A stretch of DNA of 13,515 bases from Armatimonadota bacterium (GTDB lineage: Bacteria > Armatimonadota > Zipacnadia > Zipacnadales > FEN-943), in NCBI GenBank assembly GCA_026419655.1, contig JANZZA010000566.1:1-13515 (forward strand), written 5' to 3'. Below the pieces are notes generated by a model that saw nothing but the letters and a program-made list of their open reading frames with translations, had not been told where the DNA came from and ran no database searches. The position numbers were made by a program, and so were the translations under genes. Shown here one piece after another: positions 1-7,732 of the stretch (position 1 is its first letter; each line of letters opens with the position of its first letter).

Positions 1-1
1 G

Positions 2-538
2 GTGTGCATGGCGCCGGCGGATGAGGGAGAGTTGCGGCGGATGCTGGCCACGGCACTGGCCTTGGACGGCCCGGCGGCGATAAGGGATCCGCGAGGCGCC
101 GGCCCTCAGCGGGGTCTCGATGAACCTATGGAGCCTCTAGAGGTCGGGAGGGCCCAGTTGCTGCGCGAGTGCGGCGACGTGGCCATTTTGGCGCTGGGAG
201 CGATGGTTCCGGCGGCCCTGGAAGCAGCAGACATCCTGGCCGCCCAAGGAGTAGCGGCCGCGGTTGTTAACGCGCGCTTCGCCAAGCCGCTGGATGCTGA
301 GCTGATCTGCGACCTGGCGCAAAGGTGCGCCGGGTTGGTCACGGTGGAAGAAAATGCGGCAGCGGGAGGCTTTGGCAGTGGGGTGGTGGAGCTGCTGGCC
401 GCCCGAGGATTTCAGGTGCCTGTAAGAGTCCTGGGGCTGCCCGATAGCTTTGTGCCACATGGCGACCGCCAGCAACTTTTGGGGGAGTGTGGCCTTGACG
501 CCGAAGGAATAGCGCAGGCGTGCAGGGAACTGGCCTGA
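2..538 (+). CDS. dxs: 1-deoxy-D-xylulose-5-phosphate synthase, C-terminal fragment
   Basis: The 5' end lies outside the window, so only the last 178 codons are present. DXS condenses pyruvate and glyceraldehyde-3-phosphate with thiamine diphosphate to make DXP, the first step of the MEP isoprenoid pathway, in the cytoplasm. The fragment covers the end of the pyrimidine-binding transketolase domain (MAPADEGELRRML, then AIRDPRG) and the complete C-terminal transketolase domain (PLEVGRA, GDVAILALGAM, VVNARFAKPLD, VTVEENAAAGGFGSG, LPDSFVPHG). These blocks match the DXS family in order and spacing. One oddity is IRDPRG where the family usually has IRYPRG. The TPR gene follows after 14 bases. An apparent GTG at position 2 is an internal codon, not a start. 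The family assignment is firm. Confidence 0.95.
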   Translation: MCMAPADEGELRRMLATALALDGPAAIRDPRGAGPQRGLDEPMEPLEVGRAQLLRECGDVAILALGAMVPAALEAADILAAQGVAAAVVNARFAKPLDAELICDLAQRCAGLVTVEENAAAGGFGSGVVELLAARGFQVPVRVLGLPDSFVPHGDRQQLLGECGLDAEGIAQACRELA

Positions 539-552
539 GAGGGATAGAACGT

Positions 553-2049
553 ATGCCAAGGACAGAAAGGTGGACGAGGAGCATGTCGTGCCGGAGGTTA
601 GCGTGGTTGGCGAGCCTTTTTGTGGCCAGCGTGGGGGTGTCATTGGTTTTCGGGCAAGAGGCTCCGGCGGGGCCCTTTGAGCAGGCCCTGGCGGCCTATG
701 ACGCTGGCAACCTTGACGAGGCGCGCGCCCTCCTCGAACAAGCGCTAAAGGAAGCTCCCGACGACTATATCATCCTTAGCTGGCTTGGCACCGTGGCACT
801 GGACCAGGGGCGCTACGCCGACGCCGCGAGTTTTCTTGAAAGGGCTGTTAAGCAGAAACCAGACTATCATGTGGCCCGTAACAACCTGGGCAATGCCTAC
901 GCAGCGCTGGGGCAGTTCGATAAGGCCGAAGAGCAATATCTTGCAGCCGTCAGGGCAAAGCCGGATCACTTTCAGGCGCACTATAATCTGGCCTTGCTTT
1001 ACGCACGCCGCCAGGACTGGCCCAAAGCCTTCCGGGAGTTTCAGCAGGCTGCGGACCTCAATCCCGAGGACGTGGATGTGCACCTCAACTTCGCTCGCGC
1101 CCTCGAGCGGGCCGGTGAGGCCGAAAAAGCGATAAGGGAATATGAGACTGTTATAAGGATACGGCCCGACAACGGCGAGGCGCTGCTGGCCCTGGCCGAC
1201 CTGCACCGGCAGCGGGGAGAGGATGAAAAAGCCGTGGAATACTACGAGAAGGCCGCGGCAGCCGGGCAGAAGGGAGCAGACTTAGAGATAGGCTGGGGGA
1301 CAGCGCTTTATAACCTGGGCCGCGTGGCCGAGGCCGTGCCACATCTTCAAGAGGGCGTGGCGTCAGACCCGAGCCGCTTTGAGGGCTGGTACAACTTGGC
1401 CCTGGCGCTCTCGGCCAACGAGCAGTATGCCCAGGCGGCCCAGGCCTACGAGAAGGCTGTGGCCCTCCGCCCGGACGATGCCAATGCACAGAATAACTAC
1501 GGCTGGGTGTTGCTTAAGGTTGGCAGAGCAGCCGAGGCCGTAGAGGCTTTCAGGAGGGCTCTGGCTGCCAACCCCCGGATGGAGATTGCAGCGGTCAACC
1601 TGGCGCTGGCTCTTGAGGCAGCAGGCGATAAGGATGCCGCCCTGGAACAGTGGAAGACAGCGGCGGCGAAGTTTCCGGATAGCGCTGCGGCCCATCTGGG
1701 CCTGGCCAATATGTACTACTACGCCAACCAGGACGACGACGCACTGCGGGAATACTTGCGGGCTTTGGCCCTAGATCCCAAGAATGCCGAGGCGCACAAT
1801 AACGTTGGCCTCATCTTCCTGCGACGGCGGAACTTCACCGAGGCCGTGGCGCATTTCCGAGCTGCCCTCGACATAAACCCGCGCTTTGTGGCGGCTATAA
1901 ATAACCTGGGAGTGGCTTACGAGTGGCAGAATAGGCGAGATGAGGCAATAGGGCAGTACATGAAAGCTCTGAATATAGACCCGACCCACGAGCCAGCACG
2001 GAAGAATCTGCAGCGGCTGCAGGCTGGGGGCGAACGTCAGCAGGGGTAA
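553..2049 (+). CDS. TPR-repeat protein with N-terminal signal or anchor
   Basis: The protein has 498 residues from the chosen ATG. A basic N-terminus is followed by a hydrophobic stretch at about residues 16-34 (LAWLASLFVASVGVSLVFG) and then small residues (QEAPAG). This fits a Sec signal peptide or signal anchor, so the repeats would lie outside the cytoplasmic membrane. Residues 40-480 are 13 contiguous tetratricopeptide repeats with typical W/Y-LG-Y, A and P positions, and only a short tail follows. TPR arrays are protein-binding scaffolds; no catalytic domain is visible, so the partner and role are unknown. The start at 553 has a GAGAGGG purine tract nine bases upstream. ATG 583 is an alternative with an AGGAG placed too close. 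The gene sits between dxs and nadK and is probably co-transcribed with them. Confidence 0.88.
   Translation: MPRTERWTRSMSCRRLAWLASLFVASVGVSLVFGQEAPAGPFEQALAAYDAGNLDEARALLEQALKEAPDDYIILSWLGTVALDQGRYADAASFLERAVKQKPDYHVARNNLGNAYAALGQFDKAEEQYLAAVRAKPDHFQAHYNLALLYARRQDWPKAFREFQQAADLNPEDVDVHLNFARALERAGEAEKAIREYETVIRIRPDNGEALLALADLHRQRGEDEKAVEYYEKAAAAGQKGADLEIGWGTALYNLGRVAEAVPHLQEGVASDPSRFEGWYNLALALSANEQYAQAAQAYEKAVALRPDDANAQNNYGWVLLKVGRAAEAVEAFRRALAANPRMEIAAVNLALALEAAGDKDAALEQWKTAAAKFPDSAAAHLGLANMYYYANQDDDALREYLRALALDPKNAEAHNNVGLIFLRRRNFTEAVAHFRAALDINPRFVAAINNLGVAYEWQNRRDEAIGQYMKALNIDPTHEPARKNLQRLQAGGERQQG
670..1992 (+). repeat. 13 tandem TPR units (protein-level repeat)
   Basis: The encoded residues 40-480 split into one 33-residue unit and twelve 34-residue units with no linker. 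Most units end in a P-D/E/N-x-x motif (for example KEAPDDY, RAKPDHF, ALRPDDA, ALDPKNA, NIDPTHE). The repeat is degenerate at DNA level, so it is an ancient domain array and not a recent tandem duplication. Confidence 0.85.
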
Positions 2050-2114
2050 CGGACCATAGCGGGGCCAGGGATGCTGGGCCTGGCCTAGCGGCTGGATTGG
2101 GAGACTCGGCGCTG

Positions 2115-2990
2115 ATGGGCAATTCTCTAAGCAGCATAGGCCTGTATGCACGGGGCGTCAGCGAGGAGGCGCTGGCGGTGGGCCGGCAGTTGTGCGCGGC
2201 ACTTGCAGCGCGGTCCGTCGCGGTGCGCTTGCATCGGGTGCTGGCCGAGTGCAATCCGGAAGCCCCAGCCGGCGACCTGGACTTCGTGCTTGGGGCGGAC
2301 CTGGTTATGGTGCTTGGCGGCGATGGGGCGCTGTTGGGGGTGGCCCGCCAGGCTGCGCTCAAGGGTACGCCGGTGCTGGGTGTTGATGTGGGGAGTTTCG
2401 GCTTTCTGGCCGATGAGAAGCCAGGGCCGGTCATCGAGCGTCTGGACGACCTGCTGGCGGGGCGTTATGCGGTTGAAGAGCGGATGATGCTTGAGGTAGA
2501 GGTGCGGCGTGGCGAAGAAGTGGTGGAGCGGCATCTGGCGCTGAACGATGCGGTGGTGGCCCGGCAGGCATATAGGCATCTGGCGCGGTTGCATTGTGAG
2601 GTAGACGGGCATTATCTGGCGACCTTTACCGCGGATGGAGTAATCGTATCCACCCCGACCGGCTCGACGGCCTACAATCTTTCGGCGGGCGGGCCGATTG
2701 TGGACCCGCGAGTGGACTGCATTGTGGTAGCGGCAATTTGTCCGCATACTTTGTACAGCCGGCCGGTGGTGATAGATGCTGGGGCGGAAATACAGTTATG
2801 GCTGGAGCCGAGGCCGGGCCGTGACGACGAGGTAGGGTTGACGGTGGATGGCCTGCCACCGCGGCCGCTGGCCGAGGACGAATTTGTGGTGGTGCGGCGG
2901 GCTGGCTGCCGCGCGCGACTGGCCCACCTGTGTGGCATCAATTTCTTTGACCGACTGCGGCACAAGCTTAACTGGGGCGCGGCGCGGTGA
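2115..2990 (+). CDS. nadK: NAD kinase
   Basis: This cytoplasmic enzyme phosphorylates NAD to NADP using ATP or polyphosphate, and so sets the NADP(H) pool. The 291-residue protein carries the family signatures in order: GGDG at residues 68-71 (catalytic Asp in VMVLGGDGALL), GVDVGSFGFLAD at about 89-100, ALND at 142-145, and DGVIVSTPTGSTAYNLSAGGPIV at about 174-196, the nucleotide-binding block. Length is normal for bacterial NadK. ATG 2115 is chosen because it puts the beta-strand SIGLYARG at the usual distance from the N-terminus and has GGGAG upstream. An in-frame TTG at 2097 is possible but less likely. Small departures are GGDGA instead of GGDGT and GVDVG instead of the usual GVNLG. nadK near dxs and recN is a familiar order in Bacillota. 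Confidence 0.95.
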   Translation: MGNSLSSIGLYARGVSEEALAVGRQLCAALAARSVAVRLHRVLAECNPEAPAGDLDFVLGADLVMVLGGDGALLGVARQAALKGTPVLGVDVGSFGFLADEKPGPVIERLDDLLAGRYAVEERMMLEVEVRRGEEVVERHLALNDAVVARQAYRHLARLHCEVDGHYLATFTADGVIVSTPTGSTAYNLSAGGPIVDPRVDCIVVAAICPHTLYSRPVVIDAGAEIQLWLEPRPGRDDEVGLTVDGLPPRPLAEDEFVVVRRAGCRARLAHLCGINFFDRLRHKLNWGAAR

Positions 2991-3040
2991 CCTCAGCCAT
3001 GGACCTCGAGGGCCCAAGGGCTTGGCGTGCCTGATACGTC

Positions 3041-4786
3041 ATGCTACGAGAGCTTGTGGTCGAGAATTTTGCCCTCATTGACCGGCTCCGGCTGGAGTTC
3101 GCCGAGGGCTTCAACGTGCTGACCGGTGAGACCGGCGCGGGCAAGTCCATCATCATCGGGGCTTTGGGTGCCGCTCTGGGTGCCAGGGTCTCGGCTGAGC
3201 TGGTGCGCAGCGGCGAGGAAGCGGCGCGGGTGGAAGCGGTCTTCGAGGCCGCAGATGCGCCAAAGGCCATGGCAGTACTGGAAGAAGCCGGGCTGGGCGA
3301 GGACGAAACTATTATCATAGCGCGGGCTATCTCGCAGGACCGCAGCCGGTACTGGATTAACGGCCGGCCAGCTACCCAGGGCCTGGTACAGGAAGTCACC
3401 CGCCACCTGGTGGATGTGCACGGCCAGCACGAGCACCAGACTCTCATTCACGAGCACACGCACCTGCGCTTTCTGGACGAATTCGCCGGTGACGAGACGC
3501 GCGCAGTCCTGGCCCGCTACCGGCAGGTGTATGAGGAGCTTTGCTCCGCGCGGGCAGAAAGGGCGCGGCTTAGACAGCTTCGCCGGGAACGGGCCCAGCG
3601 AGAGGATTTGCTGCGTTTCCAGGTGGCAGAGATACGCGAGGCTCACCTGGAGCTGAACGAAGAGGAGCGGCTGAGGGAGGAGCGGGCGCGGCTACAGAAC
3701 TTCGAGCGGATTAGCGAGGCCGTGGCGGCGGCTACGGCAAGTCTGGGCGGAGCCGGGCGGGAGGGAGCCATAGATTTGTTAGGCGCGGCGGCTGGCGATC
3801 TGTCGCGCGCTGGGGAATACGATGCCAGGCTGGCAGAGATAGCCCAGCAGCTAGATACTGCCGCTGTCGCAGCCAGCGAGGCCTTGCGGAGCCTGGATGA
3901 ATACCGTGAGCTGCTTGAGTTTGAGCCGGGGCGGCTGGAGCAAGTAGAGAGCCGGCTGGCCGAGCTTGCGCGCCTGAAGCGTAAGTACGGCGAGACTATA
4001 GGAGAGGTACTGGCTTTTGCTGAGCGGGCGGAGGCAGAGCTGGCGGCTATGGAGCACGGAGAGGAGCGAGAGGCGGAGCTTGAGCGGCGCTGCGAGGAGC
4101 TGCGTGCTGACGCCGGCAGGGTGGCCGAGGAGCTGTCACAATTGCGCCGGCGCCATGCAGAGCGGCTTGAGAAAACTATCGTGCGCGAACTGGCCGGCGT
4201 GGGCATGAAACAGGCGGTTTTCGGAGTAGAGTTTCGGCGCGAGCCGGCAGAGGATGAAGAAGGCCTGCCTGGCGCCGACGGACAAGTGTATCGGGCCACG
4301 GAGGACGGTCTGGACGCGGTGCGGTTTCTGCTGAGCGCGAATCCTGGGGAGCCGGCGCGGCCCCTAAGCCAGGTGGCATCTGGCGGGGAGCTGTCGCGGC
4401 TAATGCTGGTGTTCAAGAGCGTTTGCGGCCGGGGCGGAGAAATTCCGACGCTGGTGTTTGACGAGGTAGACGTGGGCATCGGTGGATTGACAGGGCATGC
4501 GGTGGGGCGCAAACTGGCTGAATTGGGCGGCCGTGCCCAGGTGCTGTGCGTGACACACTTGCCCCAGATTGCCTGCCGCGCCAGTCACCATTTACTTGTC
4601 GAGAAAGCTATGCGGAAGGGCCGGACTGTGGTGGTGGTACGACATCTCGGGGCTGAGGAGCGCGTCGAAGAGCTTGCGCGGATGCTTGGGGGTCGGCGAG
4701 ACCATACTTCTGCCCTCAGCCATGCCCGCCAGTTGCTTGCCGAGGCCGCCCAGGAGCGCGCCAGGAGCAAGGTAAAAAGCCGATGA
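3041..4786 (+). CDS. recN: DNA repair protein RecN
   Basis: RecN is an SMC-like ATPase that tethers DNA ends and promotes double-strand-break repair by RecA. The 581-residue protein begins MLRELVVENFALIDRL, the standard RecN opening. It has Walker A GETGAGKS (29-36), the HGQHEHQTL block near residue 128, and a long charged coiled-coil middle rich in Glu, Arg and Leu (about 160-375). The C-terminal ATPase half has the signature SGGELS (447-452), Walker B LVFDEVD (Asp474, Glu475) and CVTHLPQIA. The D-loop region reads GIGGLTG where GISGRT is usual. Length is slightly above the typical 550-570. The stop overlaps the next start as ATGA, so translation of the ferredoxin gene is probably coupled to recN. 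I see no SOS box in the 50 bases upstream, although recN is often LexA-regulated. Confidence 0.96.
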   Translation: MLRELVVENFALIDRLRLEFAEGFNVLTGETGAGKSIIIGALGAALGARVSAELVRSGEEAARVEAVFEAADAPKAMAVLEEAGLGEDETIIIARAISQDRSRYWINGRPATQGLVQEVTRHLVDVHGQHEHQTLIHEHTHLRFLDEFAGDETRAVLARYRQVYEELCSARAERARLRQLRRERAQREDLLRFQVAEIREAHLELNEEERLREERARLQNFERISEAVAAATASLGGAGREGAIDLLGAAAGDLSRAGEYDARLAEIAQQLDTAAVAASEALRSLDEYRELLEFEPGRLEQVESRLAELARLKRKYGETIGEVLAFAERAEAELAAMEHGEEREAELERRCEELRADAGRVAEELSQLRRRHAERLEKTIVRELAGVGMKQAVFGVEFRREPAEDEEGLPGADGQVYRATEDGLDAVRFLLSANPGEPARPLSQVASGGELSRLMLVFKSVCGRGGEIPTLVFDEVDVGIGGLTGHAVGRKLAELGGRAQVLCVTHLPQIACRASHHLLVEKAMRKGRTVVVVRHLGAEERVEELARMLGGRRDHTSALSHARQLLAEAAQERARSKVKSR

Positions 4787-5037
4787 ATAAGCCCGACTTT
4801 CTACTGCTTATTGACGAGGAGCGCTGCAAGGGCTGCGAGCTGTGCATCGAGTTCTGCCCAAAGGGCGTGCTGGCACTGGCGTCTTCCTTTAACAGGTTTG
4901 GGCACCACCCGGCAATGGTGGTGCGCCAGGAAGATTGTAGTGGTTGCCAGGCGTGCGTGACGATGTGTCCGGACGCGTGCATCGAGCTTTACCGGCGTAA
5001 GAGCTGCGTCGGGAAGACTGCAGCAGCCCCCGAGTAA
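4783..5037 (+). CDS. korD: 2-oxoacid:ferredoxin oxidoreductase delta subunit (2x[4Fe-4S])
   Basis: This 84-residue protein has two CxxCxxCxxxCP motifs: CKGCELCIEFCP (Cys15, 18, 21, 25) and CSGCQACVTMCP (Cys52, 55, 58, 62). Each set supplies ligands for [4Fe-4S] clusters in the usual crossed arrangement. A further Cys66 lies in PDACIELY. The spacing, about 26 residues between motifs, and the position directly before alpha, beta and gamma subunit genes identify it as the electron-transfer delta subunit of a KOR/VOR-type complex and not a free ferredoxin. It passes electrons from the thiamine diphosphate site to external ferredoxin. The start overlaps the recN stop (ATGA). The alpha gene begins 58 bases downstream. 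The family is secure; the symbol is by analogy. Confidence 0.9.
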   Translation: MNKPDFLLLIDEERCKGCELCIEFCPKGVLALASSFNRFGHHPAMVVRQEDCSGCQACVTMCPDACIELYRRKSCVGKTAAAPE

Positions 5038-5095
5038 CACCAGGGCTTTCTCTCTCAGGGCCGACATTCAGCGCCAGTACGCAAGGAGTAGTGCA

Positions 5096-6181
5096 GTGGA
5101 AGACAGGTCAGGCGCGACGAGAAAACTGATGTCGGGCAATGAGGCGTGCGCCGAAGGCGCCATCGCCGGCGGCTGTCGGTTTTTCTTTGGTTATCCCATT
5201 ACGCCGCAAAATGCAATCCCGGAATATATGGCCGAGCACTTGCCTGAAGTTGGCGGGGTGTATGTGCAGGCCGAAAGCGAGGTAGCGGCGACGTATATGA
5301 TGCTCGGGGCGGCAGCGGCCGGCACTATCCCAATGACCAGCAGTTCCTCCCCCGGCATTTCGCTGATGCAAGAGGGCCTGTCGTATATGCTCGGCTGCGA
5401 GTTGCCCTGCGTGGTGGTGAATATGGTGCGGGGGGGGCCTGGGCTGGGCAACATTGCTCCGTCTCAGTCCGATTACTGGCTTGCCACGCGCGGGGCTGGC
5501 CACGGCGACGGCCGCTGCCTCACCTTTGCCCCGTATTCCGTCCAGGAGCTTCATGACTGGTCGGCCGAAGCCTTCCAGGTCGCCGCCCGCTATCGCTTGC
5601 CGGTGATGATACTTGGCGACGCAGTTTTGGCGCAGATGATGGAGCCAGTGCGTTTGCGACCGCGTGGAGAAGCTATGTCGCTGGATAGAGAATGGGCGGT
5701 CGGGGGAGGTCTGAAGGGGAGAGAACGGCGAATCGTCAACTCGCTTTGGGTTGTGCCTGAGGTGATGGAGCAGGTGAACCTGCGCATGAAGGCGCGGTTC
5801 GACCAGGCAGAGGCTGAGATGGTGAGATTCGAAGAGGTCGGGGATGAAGAGCCAGAGATGTTAGTGGTAGCCTACGGGAGCATGGCGCGGGTGGCTGAGA
5901 CGGCCATTGGGTGGGCCGCCGACGAGGGCATACGCGCGCGACTTTTAAGGCCGATAAGTCTGGTGCCCTTCCCGTACGCCGCGATACGCGTCTGGGCAGA
6001 GCGTGTGCGGCTGGTGCTGGTTTTGGAGCTCAGCCTTGGGCAGATGGTTGAGGACGTGCGGCTGGCGGTAGAGGGGCGATGTCCGGTGGAGTTTTACGGT
6101 CGGGCAGGCGGGCCACTCATCACCCCCGAGGACACGCTAAGCGTCATACTGTCGATGGCCGGGGTTCGCAGGATGCTGTGA
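5096..6181 (+). CDS. korA: 2-oxoacid:ferredoxin oxidoreductase alpha subunit (KorA/VorB type)
   Basis: The alpha subunit binds the thiamine diphosphate pyrimidine ring and 2-oxoacid, and works with beta to decarboxylate the substrate to an acyl-CoA while reducing ferredoxin. The 361-residue protein has GNEACAEGAIAGGCRFFFGYPITPQ with YPITP at 33-37, AESEVAA near 60, and TSSSSPGISLMQEGLSY, all hallmarks of this family. Residues from about 240 form the transketolase C-terminal-like domain II (MLVVAYGSMARVAETA, then LRPISLVPFP). The start is GTG 5096, supported by AAGGAG at 5083-5088 seven bases upstream. The substrate could be 2-oxoglutarate, branched-chain 2-oxoacids or another 2-oxoacid. Sequence alone does not settle this; many similar genes are labelled vorB. 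Confidence 0.92.
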   Translation: MEDRSGATRKLMSGNEACAEGAIAGGCRFFFGYPITPQNAIPEYMAEHLPEVGGVYVQAESEVAATYMMLGAAAAGTIPMTSSSSPGISLMQEGLSYMLGCELPCVVVNMVRGGPGLGNIAPSQSDYWLATRGAGHGDGRCLTFAPYSVQELHDWSAEAFQVAARYRLPVMILGDAVLAQMMEPVRLRPRGEAMSLDREWAVGGGLKGRERRIVNSLWVVPEVMEQVNLRMKARFDQAEAEMVRFEEVGDEEPEMLVVAYGSMARVAETAIGWAADEGIRARLLRPISLVPFPYAAIRVWAERVRLVLVLELSLGQMVEDVRLAVEGRCPVEFYGRAGGPLITPEDTLSVILSMAGVRRML

Positions 6182-6191
6182 GTGTAAGGCC

Positions 6192-6207
6192 GCTGGCCTT
6201 GGCCAGC
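6192..6207. repeat. Perfect inverted repeat between alpha and beta subunit genes
   Basis: GCTGGCC-TT-GGCCAGC forms 7-base arms around two bases, ten bases after the korA stop. In RNA it would fold as a six-pair GC-rich stem with a four-base loop. No U-run follows, so it does not look like a terminator. It could act as a 3' stabilising hairpin or processing site inside the operon. Confidence 0.5.
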
Positions 6208-6280
6208 TGGGCACCACCAGGGCCACAAGGGAAGGACTTACAGCAGCGAGGCAAGCTGCGACAGTGAAGGAGAGAAGGCT

Positions 6281-6325
6281 GTGCGGGAGTGGGCCTCAGT
6301 GAGGCGGGATGTCCGTGCTGGATGA
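6281..6325 (+). CDS. Possible 14-codon leader ORF overlapping the korB start
   Basis: A good ribosome site, AAGGAG at 6267-6272, is eight bases from GTG 6281. That GTG opens a 14-codon frame (VREWASVRRDVRAG, then TGA) which ends inside the beginning of korB in another frame. korB itself has a weaker, closer GAGG at 6301-6304. A ribosome finishing this frame would stop 15 bases past the korB ATG, which could help re-initiation. Nothing proves it is translated; it may be chance. Confidence 0.2.
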   Translation: MREWASVRRDVRAG

Positions 6326-7100
6326 CTTGGACTTAACTGAATATGAGCCGGTCTATACGCGGCCTGAGTCTTTTACCGACACAATCATGCGCTATTGTCC
6401 GGGCTGTACGCATGGTCTGGCGCATCGGCTGGTGGCGGAGGTGCTGGACGAGTTGGGCGTGCGGGAGCGGACGGTATGCATAGCCAGTGTGGGCTGCTCG
6501 GTGTATACGTATGAATATTTCAATTGTGATTGTGTCCAGGCCGCTCATGGTCGGGCACCGGCAGTGGCCACGGGCGTCAAGCGCGTGCGGCCCGACAGTG
6601 TGGTGTTCACCTATCAGGGCGACGGGGACCTGGCTTCCATCGGCCTGGCGGAAGTGGTCCATGCAGCAGCCCGCGCTGAAAATATTACCGTCATCTTCGT
6701 CAACAACGCCGTCTTCGGCATGACGCAGGGACAGATGGCTCCGACTACCTTGCCAGGCCAGGTGACGACTACCACGCCACGGGGCCGGTCGCGTGAAGAA
6801 GGCGGGTACACCTTGCGTGTGTGTGAGCTTTTGAGTCAGGTGGAAGGTGTGGCCTACCTGGCGCGCCGTGTCCTTACCTCTCCCGGGCGCGTGCGGGCTG
6901 CCAAGAACGCTCTGCGGCTAGCCTTTGAGGCCCAGCTAGAGGGCGCGGGCTTCTCGCTGGTCGAGCTGCTCAGCGCATGCCCGACGTGGTGGCATATGAC
7001 ATGGCGCGAGGCCTTCGATTGGATTGACCAGACCATGACCCGGTACTTTCCACCGGGCGAGTTTGTCAACTGGCGGGGCTGTGGGCAAGCAAAAGAGTGA
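6309..7100 (+). CDS. korB: 2-oxoacid:ferredoxin oxidoreductase beta subunit (KorB type)
   Basis: The beta subunit binds the diphosphate and Mg of thiamine diphosphate. This 263-residue protein shows RYCPGCTHG (CPGC at 30-33, family cluster ligands), SVGCSVYTYEYFNCDC, the HGRAPAVATGVKR block, the TPP motif GDGD (104-107) leading to NN at 132-133, and FGMTQGQMAPTT (usually MTGGQMAPTT). Length is normal. An in-frame TGA at 6300 limits the start to ATG 6309, with GAGG four bases before it. A gap of 127 bases separates it from the alpha gene, which is large for this operon. Its stop (TGA 7098-7100) overlaps a possible GTG start of the gamma gene. Confidence 0.93.
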   Translation: MSVLDDLDLTEYEPVYTRPESFTDTIMRYCPGCTHGLAHRLVAEVLDELGVRERTVCIASVGCSVYTYEYFNCDCVQAAHGRAPAVATGVKRVRPDSVVFTYQGDGDLASIGLAEVVHAAARAENITVIFVNNAVFGMTQGQMAPTTLPGQVTTTTPRGRSREEGGYTLRVCELLSQVEGVAYLARRVLTSPGRVRAAKNALRLAFEAQLEGAGFSLVELLSACPTWWHMTWREAFDWIDQTMTRYFPPGEFVNWRGCGQAKE

Positions 7101-7135
7101 TAAGAGTGGGCCAGCACGACTGGCCAGGAAAAGTT

Positions 7136-7690
7136 ATGAATCGCCAAGACGTTTTCCTGGCGGGGCTGGGAGGACAGGGGGTGTTGCTGGCGGGGCAGAT
7201 ACTTGCTCAAGCGGCGCTGCGGTCTGGACTGGAGGTGTCGTGGTTTCCCGCATATAGCCCCGAGGTGCGCGGGGGAGAAGCCACGTGCACGGTGGTGATG
7301 GCGGACGGGCCGGTGGGCAGTCCAATAGTGGGCCGGCCTCGTGCGCTGGTGTTGATGGACGCCGGGTCGGTGGAGCGGCATTTGCCCAGGGCCGCGGAGG
7401 GTGCCATAGCGGTCATCAATAGCTCGCTGGCCCCTGATCCTCCGCGGCCGGACGGGGTGCGAGTGATAACTGTGCCTGCTAACGAGCTGGCGCAGGCGGC
7501 TGGGAGTGAGCGGAGTGCCAACCTGGTGATGCTGGGTGCGTTGCTGGCAGTGCGCCCGGTGGTAGCCCTGAGCGAGGTGGAAGCCGCGGTTCTCGACGCT
7601 CTTCCGGCTCATCGGCGGTCGTCCGCAGGCGTAAATATCGAGGCGCTGCGGGCAGGCTACCGGGCCGCCGGGGGCGATGTATCTGTTTGA
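7136..7690 (+). CDS. korC: 2-oxoacid:ferredoxin oxidoreductase gamma subunit
   Basis: The gamma subunit of KOR/VOR/POR enzymes completes the complex and is thought to help bind CoA. The 184-residue protein starts MNRQDVFLAGLGGQGVLLAG, the characteristic glycine-rich strand-turn of the family. It continues with YSPEVRGGEATCTVV (family YGPEMRGG) and GSPIVGRP. ATG 7136 with AGGAA just upstream gives this standard N-terminus. An in-frame GTG at 7097, overlapping the korB stop as GTGA, would add 13 residues of no clear family character, though the overlap is typical of coupled genes. With delta, alpha and beta it completes a four-subunit enzyme. Confidence 0.92.
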   Translation: MNRQDVFLAGLGGQGVLLAGQILAQAALRSGLEVSWFPAYSPEVRGGEATCTVVMADGPVGSPIVGRPRALVLMDAGSVERHLPRAAEGAIAVINSSLAPDPPRPDGVRVITVPANELAQAAGSERSANLVMLGALLAVRPVVALSEVEAAVLDALPAHRRSSAGVNIEALRAGYRAAGGDVSV

Positions 7691-7732
7691 AAAGAGCCTT
7701 TCGCCGACGGGACGAGCAGGGGGCTGCCGAAC

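Noticed and set aside
7097..7135. GTG 7097 as the korC start
   Set aside because: It overlaps the korB stop, but the added 13 residues lack family character and the ribosome site is poor compared with ATG 7136.
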